From the NCBI GenBank assembly GCA_026119855.1, contig JAOWBW010000429.1, forward strand, positions 806,001 through 870,000: a DNA stretch of 64,000 bases. The letters run 5' to 3'. The notes below the pieces were generated by a model. That model worked only from the letters and a program-made list of their open reading frames with translations. It made no database searches and had not been told where the DNA came from. This stretch comes from Campanula takesimana (lineage: Eukaryota > Streptophyta > Magnoliopsida > Asterales > Campanulaceae). The position numbers and the translations under genes are program-made. Below, one piece after another: positions 46,701 to 56,578 of the stretch (its first letter is position 1; the number at the start of each line of letters is the position of its first letter).

Positions 46701-47342
46701 TTATCGTGTCAAAATAGTTATATTAGCTACAAATTGACATCAAAATGCAAGTCTTGACTTGTTCTTCTTCGTTTTTTTTTTTCCTTTTTTAAATTATTGA
46801 ATGAATCGCCTTCATTCAATTATTGATCTTTAATGAAGTGCTCAACCTTGAACTTAACTAAAGTGTTGTGACTTGTGAATCTCATGATTGTAAATTTTTT
46901 TAAAATTAATCAACTGAACCCACAACAAATTGATTTTAAAACAAAAGCTAAATGAAAATTCAAAATGATACTTGGTGAACTGGAGGAAGTACTGGATTAG
47001 CACAGATACCAAGAACACCACAAAATTTTGTTGACTAAATCAACAATAAGCCCCAAATTATACATTTTTTCAGTAAAAACAATATGATTTTACCCAAATA
47101 AACATCCAAAAATAAAAAATTATACCCTCAAATACTGAATTAAACTTACAGAGGGTGACTAAATGCAGGGGCTGATGAACATGAAGGAGACAAATCTTTT
47201 TCCCAGTCCCAGCAAAGCACTTCAAAACCCACGAAATAATTGATCGACTTTCCTTGATATTCTTCCCCACAGCAACAAATACTGTGTTTTCAACATCATA
47301 ATTCCCATTTCTCTCATTCTCAATTAATCCTTCACTTCCCAT
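40710..47342 (-). CDS. U-box E3 ligase with USP-like and kinase domains (PUB33 type)
   Basis: Minus-strand exons: 47342-47150, 46598-46477, 45852-45731, 45065-44961, 44649-44409, 43909-43760, 43074-42547, 42271-41552 and 40892-40710. They join in phase to 2364 nt (787 residues); the extra exon-like block 43658-43510 must be skipped. An alternative upstream in-frame Met lies at 47384. Residues 1-160: USP-like N-terminus (FVAVGKNIKESRSIISWVL, WLVMGAAAEKQYSR). Middle: long coiled coil (EEILETLKQELDKMINQ). Kinase: P-loop IGEGRYGSVYKG, VAIKMLP lysine, then HGNINLSNILLD and SDYGI in place of the usual HGDLKPxN and SDFGI. C-terminus: U-box (EVMKDPYIAADGFTYEADAI, ending IQEWMQQP). The family consists of plant cytoplasmic receptor-like kinases that act as E3 ubiquitin ligases. 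The kinase here is probably inactive. Confidence 0.88.
41260..41500. mobile_element. Stowaway-like MITE between the last two exons of the kinase gene
   Basis: The ends ctctctccatgcacaaaattctttctt and ttatgggaccgagggag are flanked by ta. The right interior (acactcaaaagtatgcatattgttatggg) is diverged. It lies in the intron 40893-41551. Non-coding. Confidence 0.65.
42380..42525. mobile_element. Remnant related to the MULE-like MITE at 43111
   Basis: It contains the shared segments gggtgcaaagtgggac and gggtgcaaagtgggaa and ends gggggtataaatgtagttgggcc, like the right end of the element at 43111-43391. The left end is not clear. It lies in the intron 42272-42546. Confidence 0.45.
43111..43391. 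mobile_element. MULE-like MITE with 9-bp target duplication
   Basis: The termini aatcaaattac and gtaatttggcc are inverted, and the interior is largely self-complementary (gggtgcaaagtgggat against ccactttgcacc). caaggtaag flanks both sides (43102-43110 and 43392-43400). The 9-bp duplication suggests a Mutator-type element. It is in the intron before the 43074-42547 exon, and a G run (43370-43375) makes it look recently slipped. Confidence 0.7.
43510..43658 (-). pseudogene. Duplicated, frameshifted exon of the U-box kinase gene
   Basis: This 149-nt block is flanked by a good acceptor (ATTCCAG) and a GT donor. It copies the 150-nt exon 43909-43760 (shared HGQS, LDHAV and EAFQE segments) but lacks one base in the segment corresponding to GTGAAACATTTGAAAGC. 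Including it would create an early stop. Skipping it keeps the frame, because the genuine exon is 150 nt and phase 0. It could be a poison exon or simply decayed. Confidence 0.75.
44092..44112. repeat. (GA)n microsatellite
   Basis: An uninterrupted gagaga run in an intron of the kinase gene. Similar (GA)n or (CT)n runs occur near 1362-1380 and 4973-4990. Confidence 0.85.
44718..44896. mobile_element. Stowaway MITE
   Basis: Ends ctccctatgtcccgaaatgat and atcattttgggacagaggaag, flanked by ta. The interior (ctataatttaggcttaaatg, atggctagtgaagcaagtg) belongs to the same family as 966-1278. In a kinase-gene intron. Confidence 0.8.
45334..45512. mobile_element. Stowaway MITE, opposite orientation
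   Basis: Ends ctccctttgtcccaaaatgatc and gatcattttgggtcggagggag, with ta at the left. The interior is the reverse complement of the family core. It is in the next intron upstream of the 44718 copy, so the two together could pair as a hairpin in the pre-mRNA. Confidence 0.8.
45986..46392. mobile_element. hAT-like MITE with 8-bp target duplication
   Basis: The ends ctctgttacccggac and gtccaggtaacatag are inverted repeats. ctgtcaac flanks both sides (45978-45985 and 46393-46400). The interior holds repeated cgtgtccgatacg and gtatccgacac motifs. It is non-coding and lies in an intron of the kinase gene. The 8-bp duplication suggests hAT; the superfamily is not proven. Confidence 0.7.
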
Positions 47343-47599
47343 CAATCTATCAAACCCACAACTCCAAATCAAAAATTTTCTCACTAATTTGGAAAAATAA
47401 TCCCTTTTCTTGAAAAAAGGGTTTGATTTTCTTTTACATGGGATTGAAAAGAATCAAACTTTTTCTTACTGAAAAGATCATAATGCTATGAAAAAGCTGG
47501 GTTTTAGTGGAAAGATGAGAGTTTTGTTCGTTTCAGTGGGGAAAGGAAAAGATCACTCTATAGGAAATTTTAGAGTAATTCATTTTGAAATTATTTATT

Positions 47600-47847
47600 A
47601 CACCGTCTGTCTCACTACAAAATTCCTTCTTCCTTTACTTTGCGTGGAAATTTAAAAAAATAAAATAAAAATGTGGGTGTGAAAATTAAAGTAAGAAACA
47701 GAAAGGGGATAGAAAGTTTTAGGTGTGAGAATTATAAGTGGGTCTCAATTTTTATTTTAAATAATAAAGTAAAATTAAAATTTTAAATTAGGATAAATTA
47801 AAATAAAAATAAAAACCTTAAATCAAGACAATGATCGGACCGGAAGT
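47600..47847. mobile_element. Degenerate Stowaway-like MITE upstream of the kinase gene
   Basis: The left end accgtctgtctcactacaaaattccttctt and the right end gatcggaccggaagta are diverged Stowaway termini. The interior resembles the 41260-41500 copy. It lies about 260 bp upstream of the kinase start, so in or near its promoter. Confidence 0.5.
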
Positions 47848-48828
47848 ATTTGGCTTCTCATTCACTTTCATTTCACTGTCACCACCGTTTCTTTTCCTTC
47901 TTTATCTCTCATAGTAGAGATTACGCCAACGTTTCATTCTCTTTCCTAAATTTTTTATAAACTGTCTTTTACCGTTCTTTAAATCTTTATTACAACACGT
48001 GTTTGATTTTTAGTGGCTTGATCTCCATTGAAGCACGGAGGAAAATTGTTTTTTTTTTTTTTTAAACACAATATTGTCTCTATTTTCGGATGAGATTTTG
48101 TTGAGACAAGTGAAACAAAAAGTCAAGCAAGTTGGCCTGGTAGGAGACTTGTTGGTCAACCCATAGTTAGATCTACCTTGAGCAATATGGCTATTCTATT
48201 TCACTTGATTATAATATGAGTACATTTTTAGCTATGATTAAATGTTAGAGGTGTAATGAATAATAAATATTTAGGCTAAAAATCAATATTCAAATATTGC
48301 GTTTTATAAAAATTTAAGCATTTCACATGTGAATTCATATTTCAAAATTGAACTTATAAAAGAAAAAAAAACACTTTAATGTTACATAAAGATTAACCTG
48401 AAAGTTTTAATTAAGTTAAGATCAACACATAATTGATGGAAATTAAGCAAGAAATAATACTAATTTGTAAATAGTGTAGTGTTAATGGAAAGAGAGGAAG
48501 TTTTGTGTGATCGTGGTATTATACATGAGACGGATCTCGACGAGAGAGGAAATGAGTTTGTCCCTCCCCGATCATTATTTAGAGTTCGAGTTAAGTCTAC
48601 TTTTAACAAGTGGGCCAGTTGGGTCTCAAGCCAAGCTCAGGCCCACTGAGCCTGCCTTATTGTGGGCTTTTAAGGAAGCATATTCCATATTTTTACCTGT
48701 TCTTTCCCCTTCATTCATTTCTCCCTTCTACAACTAGATTCGAATTCGTCGATTTGATTGCTGATTTTGTTCTGGAATCAATCAATCCATTCGTCGATTT
48801 GAGCAAGCAGACGAATTAGGGCAGGAGA
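47848..48828. other. Intergenic region between kinase and twin-Cys genes
   Basis: The two genes are divergently transcribed from this region, which should hold both promoters. AT-rich; I see no further gene. A pyrimidine-rich stretch near 48695-48730 probably belongs to the 5'UTR of the 48829 gene. Confidence 0.5.
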
Positions 48829-49014
48829 ATGGAAAATGAGAAGGGAGGAGAGAGAAACGGAGCTAAGAAGATAGCGACGGCGTGCGATGTTGAAGCTCTG
48901 AAGAAATGTCTGGAAGAACACAAAGGGAACTACCTCAAATGTCAATCACAAGTCCAAGCATTCAAGTCTTCTTGCTCAATCAAGAAACCCAACTTAAATT
49001 CCTCTTCAATTTAA
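48829..49014 (+). CDS. Small twin-cysteine (CHCH-like) protein
   Basis: A single-exon ORF of 61 residues starting MENEKGGERNG and ending with taa. Four cysteines are arranged as CX7C and CX10C (CDVEALKKC, then CQSQVQAFKSSC) separated by 10 residues. This predicts a helical hairpin with two disulphides as in coiled-coil-helix-coiled-coil-helix proteins of the mitochondrial intermembrane space (Cox19/Cmc1-like). The N-terminus is hydrophilic without a presequence, as usual for Mia40 substrates. The last 12 residues are Ser/Lys-rich. The exact homologue is not identified. No stop or frame break. Confidence 0.75.
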   Translation: MENEKGGERNGAKKIATACDVEALKKCLEEHKGNYLKCQSQVQAFKSSCSIKKPNLNSSSI

Positions 49015-49258
49015 AATTAGCGCGGTCCGTTCTCCAATCTTTATCAATTCAAGTTTGATAATTTGGTGTTGATTTGGTACGCATTGAACTATTAGGAGAG
49101 GAATAGCAAATGATCTCTTAGTTTCTTGGAGAATCTGGAACCATTTTTATTTTTTTTTAAATTTTGTTTAAATGAGAAATTCTGGGCTCTTCTCCATTGT
49201 TATATCCAGTTGGGTGTGATTATGTATTTCCATTCTTTCTGCCCTTTTTATTGTTATA

Positions 49259-49381
49259 CTCCCTCCGTATTAAATTAAATTGAGAGTCATGTTCGACTTT
49301 TCAAACATTTTAAGATTACATTCTAAGTTTTGGAAATTAAGTGATTTTAAAGCCTTAATTTTCATTTTGGGACGGAAGGAG
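49259..49381. mobile_element. Short Stowaway MITE
   Basis: Ends ctccctccgtattaaatt and cattttgggacggaaggag, flanked by ta (49257-49258 and 49382-49383). 123 bp, non-coding, about 250 bp downstream of the twin-Cys gene. Confidence 0.75.
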
Positions 49382-50050
49382 TATTGTGCTTGGTTTCTTT
49401 TATCTTGTTTTGTGTGTTTTTAGTGTTAATTATCTTGAAGTTAGCAGCTGTCATGAGGTTAACTAATTGTTTTTTTTTTTTTTTTTTCGGCTTAGCTAAT
49501 GATGTCTTCTATGTTCCATTCAAGGGTTGCATTGGTTCTTAATCTAGTTACTTTAAGTTTAAGCCGCAAAATGTTGTATACATTATACGAGTATTGTTTA
49601 AAATTCTCCCAACTTCAATGCTTCCAGATTACTTGTATATAACATTGTTTTGTGTTCTGTTGACATCATTGCTTATTAAAAATGTTACTTAAGCCCCCAA
49701 ATTGCAATTTTAATACCAGCTTATTATAGAATGAAGCATCTGCCATGTGCATCTATTATTCTTGAAAGAACTGTCACTTAGGCTTCGACTATGCACTGCA
49801 CTTTTACCCCTCAAAGTTGGACACGATGAAATGGATCTGCATAATCATAAATACCTCTGTTGTTATGTGTTATAACTGATAACACGATGTACTTTCGTAT
49901 TTTTATTTGAGGAGTTCTTTATTGTTTTCCTAAAGTTACGTTTGATGTGGGAAAATTGATAGGAGTATGTAATTACGTTGACCAGCCCATGTTTTGTTGT
50001 CGAAATTGACAATATAATTATTTTGAATGGAAGCATAATTCCCTCTTGAC
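49382..50050. other. AT-rich intergenic sequence
   Basis: I see no gene or recognisable element apart from a T run near 49470-49488. Confidence 0.5.
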
Positions 50051-50782
50051 ACATTATGGCCATTCCATCTGGAGAGTCGGGCATGGCAGTATTCCAAATG
50101 GATTTTTGGATGAGTAAAGGTTTCTACAGCCGGCTGACCAAAATGAGAATTACGAATCCAAATTGCAAGAGCAAGGTCTTACATGTAAAGGGTCCCAATC
50201 ATTTTCATTCTGGCTGTGGGATACATATAAACTGCAACCGCATCACGTGGTTCCGCACGTGCCATATCCGCTTCCGCGTTAGCACTACCGCACCACGGAA
50301 GTAACTAGGCTACATTCTTAGCGGTCCTTGGTTTGAACAAGGCCACAGACACCCATTTACTTCCGCATTTGGGAACCATTAAGGAGTTACGATTTGGAGG
50401 GTATGATAGTGGATTAGCCACGTGGCCCTATTGGGGGACTACACGTGGCCTAACGAGGGTTTAAAAGCGGAAGTGTGGGACGGGTCCCCACAAGGGACAC
50501 GCGGCACCATTCTGCGTACAGAATCGAGCAAGCCAATGGGAGATTGCCAGCATGCGGTAAGGAACTCACGTGACCTATCACGTGTGATACGGGTATGGAG
50601 TCCGTATGGCTTAGGTCCTTATAAATGCATGGCTCGGATGTCGATGTCAGCTACAGTAACCACGTGCACTCTTGCTCTTGCAATACTTGTTCTCTCCTAG
50701 CCCTAGTTAGTCCCTATTCTCACTTCTCTATTCCATTCTCTTTGGTGGTTCTTGTGTAACGCCAATTTAGACCCGCACTATT
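50051..50782 (+). promoter_or_regulatory. GC-richer block with seven G-boxes, possible LTR or promoter
   Basis: Composition changes sharply here. CACGTG occurs at 50244, 50256, 50419, 50442, 50567, 50579 and 50661, and a TATAAAT at 50620. G-boxes are known bZIP/bHLH binding sites for light and ABA responses. There is no convincing ORF behind the TATA box. The block may be a solo LTR or a fragment of a retrotransposon that hosts the TRIM at 50783, since the flanks of the TRIM join smoothly. No terminal repeats were identified. Confidence 0.4.
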
Positions 50783-51337
50783 TGTAGGGACCGCGACGCG
50801 ACCACCACCACCACTCTCCACATTAGTATGATATTGTCCGCTTTCGGTCTAGCCCGCACGGATTTGTTTTTGGGCTTCCCCCAAAAGGCCTCATACTAAT
50901 GAAGTGGGTGGGTGCTCTTATATACCAATTGTTTCCTCAATTGCCGATGTGGGACTTTGGGTTGCACCCAACAATCCTCCCCTTAAACCAAGGACCACCC
51001 CGCTATGGCCCTCAGTGTTTCCTCTTGCCCATATCCAGCGAAAGCTTGTACCAACCAACCACGGAACACCATCGCCCTCGATTGCAAGACTCCATTTGCA
51101 AATGTCAGTGTCACACAAGGGAACCCCACCCTATAAAGCACACACACGGTCCACCTGGTCGGGCCCATCCGAACCATGACTCTGATACCACTTGTAGGGA
51201 CCGCGACCACCACCACCACTCTCCACATTAGCATGATATTGTCTGCTTTGGGCCTAGCCCGCACGGATTTGTTTTTGGGCATCCCCCAAAAGGCCTCATA
51301 CTAATGAAGTGGGTGGGTTCTCTTATATACCCCAACA
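50783..51337 (-). mobile_element. TRIM (terminal-repeat retrotransposon in miniature)
   Basis: On the minus strand: 5' LTR 51337-51193 (145 bp), PBS GTGGTATCAGAGTC (initiator Met tRNA type), a 219-bp non-coding interior, polypurine tract AAGGGGAGGAT, and 3' LTR 50973-50783 (191 bp). The LTRs share more than 130 bp of near identity; the 5' copy lacks about 46 bp near its start. ctatt duplicates flank it (50778-50782 and 51338-51342). The 3' LTR start TGTTGGGTGC, then GTCCCACATCGGC, is typical of plant TRIMs. Non-autonomous. Confidence 0.88.
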
Positions 51338-51446
51338 CTATTTTACCCGCATATATTCTTTATAGGATAAGTATCTTACATCGGCCAACCAAACTCAACC
51401 TAAAGTTAAAATGGTCGAGAAAGTGAACAAAGATATGATGTTAGTA

Positions 51447-51640
51447 CTCCTCCGCCCCATAATACATTTCTGATTTCACGCTTTCTGTTTTGGTCTGTCC
51501 CTAAATAAATGTTGCATTTCTTAACAAGAAAATAGTATCAGTGCATTTTTACCATGGTACAAGTGATGCACAAACAAGTAAAGCACATGACTTGAAAAAA
51601 ATTAACAAGTCAAATACGATCTTTTTTATGGGACGAGAAG
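51447..51640. mobile_element. Degenerate Stowaway-like MITE
   Basis: Ends ctcctccgccccataatac and atgggacgagaag with ta flanks. Non-coding. Confidence 0.55.
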
Positions 51641-52361
51641 TATGAGACAGAAGTTGTTGGTCTGGAAAGAGCTAGGAAGCAAAAGTTAATCACTTACCGA
51701 GCCAAATTCAGTGCGTTAAGACTCAAGTATGTTTTAATTTTCTTAATTAAATGCTAGTTTTATCTTGCAGTATTGGTGCAAGCTAGAAAGGGAACTTTTT
51801 CCTGTACTTGTGGTGATTAGGGTATCTAGTCAACACTTGCAAGTTGCAACTTTAAAAGAATTCAAGGCTCAAGAACCAATGCTTAACAGAATTTGACAAA
51901 GCAACAATTTACCAGCACACATCCACCATTCTTGCCTCTTGCTTCCCATCTGATATCAAATTCTTTAAGCCAGCCGTATTATCCATTGACCTTCTTTTTT
52001 TTCTCCATTTACACAAAAATCCAAGCAAAACTATATTCTTCCAATAATACCCAAACTGTAAGGTCAATCCTCTTAAATTCTTTCCTCATGGTGATACCTG
52101 TACTTACCGGTATAAGACGAAATTCAGTTTTGGTCCAACTATGAAACTTGTCCTCCAAACTAGGCACGCTAACGTAAAATATTGCACTAGACTTAGCTAG
52201 TTGTAATAGACAAATGCCTATAGAAAATAATCAAGTTGTTGTCTCCTGCATATTATTTTTCTTTTTCTTTTTTAGCTTTATTTTTTTGGTTGAGGAAACC
52301 TGAATAGCGGTTATATATGTCCTATAACAAACTGAATCAGTTGTCAGTTTTCTGCTTCATC
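51641..52361. other. Upstream region of the dioxygenase gene
   Basis: AT-rich sequence that should hold the promoter. A tatatat near 52313-52318 is too close to the start to be confidently the TATA box. No other gene seen. Confidence 0.4.
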
Positions 52362-53417
52362 ATGTCTGAGTTTCAGAGTTCGATAGAACTTCCTGTCTTT
52401 GACATCTCACAACCCTTGAGCACAATTTCTCTCTCCTCCCTCTCTACAGCCTGTAAGGAATGGGGATTCTTTCACATATCCAACCATGGAATCTCCAAAG
52501 ATCTTTACAGAAAACTCTATTCTCTGTCTAACCAGCTTTTTAGCCTCCCTATCGAGCAAAAACTTAAAGTTGGCCCCTTATCAACCATAAATACCTACAC
52601 TCCACCTTTCATTGCCTCTCCTTTCTTCGAAAGTCTTCGCGTTTCTGGACCCGAGTTCCTTACCTCTGCACAAACCTCTGCTGAAGTCCTCTTCAACCAG
52701 CCTAATTCAGAGGAGTTCAGGTAAAAGACAACACCTTTACTTTCTAAAAGATCTTGTAGTTTGATTTTACTATTATTTGTGTTATTAATCTTCCTTTTTT
52801 TTCTTTTCTTTTTTGACAGTGAGGTATTGAGAGAGTATGGGAGCAAAATGACGATCTTGTCCAAGAAAATTGTTGAGATCCTTCTGATGTGTTTGGGGGA
52901 TAGTTTCGAGGTGAAATTCGAACCCGAATTTTCCGAGTGTGATGGATATTTGAGAATAGTCAATTACTCCCCACCTGACTCCACAATTGATAAAGAAGTG
53001 GAGGGGCTGGGCATGCACACGGACATGAGCTGCGTAACCATAGTATATCAAGATGACATTGGTGGGCTTCAAGTGAGGTCGAAAGAAGGGAAATGGATGG
53101 ACATAAATCCATGTGAAGAGACTCTGGTCGTCAACATTGGAGACTTGATGCAAGCTTGGAGCAATGATAAGTTGAGATCATCTGAACACAGAGTCGTTCT
53201 AAAGAGGTGCGTGAATCGGTTATCTCTTGCTTTCTTTTGGTGCTTTGAAGATGATAAGGTAATTCTTGCACCTGATGAAGTTGTGGGAGAAGGCGAGTTG
53301 AGAGCATACACGCCTTTTGTTTGTGAAGATTACTTGAAGTTTAGACAAAATAGTGTGAAGGGTAAGTTTGAGAAAGTTGGGTTCACTGTCAAAGATTTTG
53401 CAGGAACTGCAAAATGA
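52362..53417 (+). CDS. 2-oxoglutarate/Fe(II) dioxygenase, gibberellin 20-oxidase-like
   Basis: Two exons, 52362-52720 and 52820-53417 (GT/AG, AG/T codon split), give 318 residues. The start MSEFQSSIELPVFDIS fits the family N-terminus; a Met 15 codons upstream is in frame but less likely. The DIOX_N domain includes ACKEWGFFHISNHGI. The catalytic core has GMHTDMS (HXD), SSEHRVV (distal His) and RLSLAFF (RXS for 2-oxoglutarate). The NYYPxC motif of true GA20ox is replaced by VNYSPPDST. The C-terminus (DYLKFRQNSVKGKFEKVGF) is like plant proteins named gibberellin 20-oxidase-like. It is a soluble cytosolic oxidase; the substrate is not deducible. Confidence 0.88.
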
Positions 53418-54506
53418 TGGCAAATCTGATAGTTTTTGGTGTTCTCCTTAAAAAGGGGTCTACCAAATTGTCGCAAACACCTTTTATGACCAATATGATT
53501 ATTTGTTCCTTCATTCTTTCTTTGTGGAAAAAGGCGTTGTAAATCCCATGTGCGCCCGATTTTTCTTTGGACCCCACGTATAGTAAGAGTTCTTAACAAC
53601 TGTTTTTTTTTTTAAATTATTATTATTATAATTTGAAGTAGGGTTGCTTTGGTGGGAGTTTGGAAGCAAGTTAAGGCACTTTGTGTTGCATTGTTTTTAT
53701 TTGCAAGTTGTGTTATTTTTGTGATTTGTACATAAGGTGAAGCCATTGGATTTGGTGGCTCATTTATTTTATTCATGTTCTAATAAATGACAACTTGTTA
53801 AGGTTGACCTTCTTTTACCATACATACAGTAGTACATGGGTGGTTGCCATTGCCATAATACTAAATAGTCAATGGTGAAGAAAACGACAAACGTATTTCA
53901 CGAAATATTAGTAATATAAAGAAAAAGAATTGGTTGATGATGAATAATAGATGCACGTTTGATGGTAGAAATATGAAACTTAGAGCTCTCCACGGTCGCT
54001 CTCAACTGTAAAAAGGTGAGGGATGGTAAAAGATATTTTGTGTTCGAGTGGTGGGAAGAGCAGTTTGGTTACAAGTGATGTAAGTTCTGTTAGATATTCC
54101 CTTTGGAGCCACTTACCAACTTGACAACTGAGATCAGACTCGGATTTACATGTCTATATATCTATAGGGTTGTTCATAAACCCTATAAATATGAGACGCA
54201 AGCACCGATATCTATGTCATAAAAAAATTAGAAAAATATGGATCTCAGAGCCAAAGGTCAATAGTCCACCTCAAATTGGCTGGCAGCAGTGTGTGAGTTC
54301 AACCATAAATATTTCATTTTCGTTGTTGGTGTGAAATTAATTTAATTTATTGGAAACTACCAACAGCACATGGTCACATTTCTTTCTTTCAGCTTAGTGG
54401 CCCCCACCCATATAGCTATCAAATACGAAGTGGTTAAGAGGCTTGAGATGTTAAGGTTTGAGTCCCAAATCTCAATGGAGATTACGGTTAGAGAACTGTT
54501 CTTTAT
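53418..54506. other. Intergenic region after the dioxygenase gene
   Basis: It contains the 3'UTR of the dioxygenase (a likely polyadenylation region near 53785) and otherwise AT-rich sequence with no recognisable gene or element. Confidence 0.5.
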
Positions 54507-55193
54507 TACTATGTAACCGGCTCAACTTTCAGAATCAATGAAAACTCAACAAAGATAGATTTTAGTGAGCAAATGAACAAACTCACTCAATCAATGATTC
54601 CATTCAACGAAACGCAACTCAAGAACAAATACTATTTTTGGTGCAATTTTCTGATTTACTGGGAATTGAAATTACAAAGCATAAAATAAAATAAACTACA
54701 ACTATGGCTAACACTAAACTATGATAAAATTAAGCAATAATAAAATTCTTCATTCATCGACCTTTTCTTGAGGAAGACGACTTCTCTTTATATGTGCAAT
54801 TTCACGTGCTCCATGTGCAAGCTCACATGGCCCATGTGATTCTGTTGTAACGGAATCACGTGTCAAGTGCCAGCTCAGATTCACATGATACATGCCAACT
54901 GCTCCTGCGCCTTTGTCAAACGAGCTCCCCTTGCACTGAACGAACATGCGCCTCCCTCACTCTGCGCCCACTTTCCTAACCCTAACCACTGCGCCTAACT
55001 ACTTCAATCTACTATGCGCCTCCTACCAACCAAACCCATATGCGCCTCTTAATTCCTCTGCGCCTGTGACAAGTGCTACCGCTCCTCAAAAGATCAAGCG
55101 TTGTCGCTCCCGTGCTTATTGCTTTCATGCGCCCCTCACTCTTCTTATGCGCCTCCTTGGCTCAATTGTGCGCCTGTGACAACTCCCATCCCC

Positions 55194-55664
55194 TTAAACT
55201 ATCCTTGCCCTCAAGGATAAGAATTTGCAAACTGAGAAGGATGACATATGAACTTTCCCATTTTGAGCCTTGCAGTTTGAGCATTCCATTTTGAGCCTTT
55301 CATTTGAGCTTTTTATTTTGAGCCTACTCCCTTTATTTGAGCGTGCGTAACTACTCCGCTCATTTAATGCGCCTAGCACCACCACCACTTCACCATCACG
55401 AAAGACCATAATATCTTTTGGCCTTACTTTGTTGAGACGAGCGTAAGTATTGAATTTTCGTTTTAAAGTATGGTGGGGCCCATTGACCTCATTTTGACCC
55501 AAATCCGTCTTCATTTTAACCTTCTTCTTTCTCAGAAACAACAGGTCAAAAACCTTAATCGTCTCATGAAATTTACCAAAGTCAACAGTGAAGAGAGTTG
55601 ATTGAGCTTGAAATGGAAGTGAAGGTGGAGTTGAATGTGTTGAGAAAGTCAGTTGTTCCACCAC
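55194..55664 (-). CDS. Short ORF of the non-autonomous LTR element (distal)
   Basis: A 156-codon ORF next to the 3' end of the element with DLLFLRKKKVKMKTDLG and LNKVRPKDIMVFRDGEVVV. No known domain is recognised. It may be a remnant of a larger polyprotein or non-coding. Confidence 0.3.
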   Translation of the reverse strand: MVEQLTFSTHSTPPSLPFQAQSTLFTVDFGKFHETIKVFDLLFLRKKKVKMKTDLGQNEVNGPHHTLKRKFNTYARLNKVRPKDIMVFRDGEVVVVLGALNERSSYARSNKGSRLKIKSSNERLKMECSNCKAQNGKVHMSSFSVCKFLSLRARIV

Positions 55665-55697
55665 AACTCCAACGCTAGCATCTTTGGTGTAGATGCC

Positions 55698-56036
55698 TCA
55701 TGTATCCCATAAACTAAAATCTTTATTGGGCATCTTATCAAAAATCATCCTCGCCTCATTCATAAACCCATTATGGAAGATAGAGTTGATACCATCATTT
55801 CCCCCCTGAACATTAACAATCTCAACAAGTTTGAAATTCTCATTTTGAGTTGACAATTCATTGAAACAAATACTCTCCTTCCCAGCAACTATAACATCAA
55901 GATCTGATTCATTTGTGTCCTTTCTCTCTTTAAGATCACGCGATTCATCAGAACTAGCACTTGATTCCATGTAACTCGAGCTCAACTTGACCTTCCCATA
56001 CCACCAATCAATCATATTCTCAATTTCCGTTTGCAA
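55698..56036 (-). CDS. Short acidic ORF in the non-autonomous LTR element
   Basis: A 112-codon ORF (ENMIDWWYGKVKLSSSYM, then RDLKERKDTNESDLDVIV) overlapping the end of the preceding ORF in another frame. It may be the frameshifted continuation of the gag-like ORF. No domain recognised. Confidence 0.3.
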   Translation of the reverse strand: MQTEIENMIDWWYGKVKLSSSYMESSASSDESRDLKERKDTNESDLDVIVAGKESICFNELSTQNENFKLVEIVNVQGGNDGINSIFHNGFMNEARMIFDKMPNKDFSLWDT

Positions 56037-56578
56037 TTATGAGAGAGAGAATTGTTCTGAACAATAGGGTTGATATGTGATGTGTATGGATTTGCAAAAT
56101 GGTTAGGGGTTGGAAAATTGAAACGTGTATAATTAGTGTTTTGGTTATAGGTTTGAAGATTGGGGATCTGGGCAATAGGGTTAATATGAGATGTAGGTGG
56201 ATTTTGAGTAGATGTATAGAACAAACTGGGCTTAAATGGTGAAGAAACATGATCATAAGGAGAGAAACTAGAGTACCTAACTTCCAATTCGTTGGTTGGA
56301 TCATAAACTCTTGCAACCCTTGTGACATTTTCAGGAGTAGGATGCAAACTCCCCAACATCGAATTTACCTTCGTCTTCATCTCTACAAGTCGATCCTCCA
56401 TTTTCTCCCATCCTTTTTCAATTTTCTCCAACTCATTCAACCGAGCTCCATCCACCATTGTTGCAGAAGCAAATCCTATTGCAAAATTGGATCTACAACC
56501 CTTTTGACCATTTGAAATTTCAATTCTCTTTTGCAATTGATCCTTCTGATATGCATACTCCATTATCATCCCCATCAA
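56012..56578 (-). CDS. Gag-like or unknown ORF of the non-autonomous LTR element
   Basis: A 188-codon ORF beginning MMGMIMEYAYQKDQLQKR just after the PBS. It has a coiled coil (LNELEKIEKGWEKMEDRLVEM) then a Pro/Asn/Thr-rich segment (two copies of PYTSHINPI or PTSHINPI). Its place, directly after the PBS, fits a gag. I see no zinc knuckle. Confidence 0.45.
   Translation of the reverse strand: MMGMIMEYAYQKDQLQKRIEISNGQKGCRSNFAIGFASATMVDGARLNELEKIEKGWEKMEDRLVEMKTKVNSMLGSLHPTPENVTRVARVYDPTNELEVRYSSFSPYDHVSSPFKPSLFYTSTQNPPTSHINPIAQIPNLQTYNQNTNYTRFNFPTPNHFANPYTSHINPIVQNNSLSHNCKRKLRI

Noticed and set aside
47343..47384. Upstream Met as start of the U-box kinase
   Set aside because: The downstream MGSEGL fits the usual acidic start before the USP-like domain; the upstream one cannot be excluded.
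50899..51282. Overlapping ORFs of about 100 codons on both strands
   Set aside because: They lie across the TRIM LTRs and its PBS, which are non-coding.
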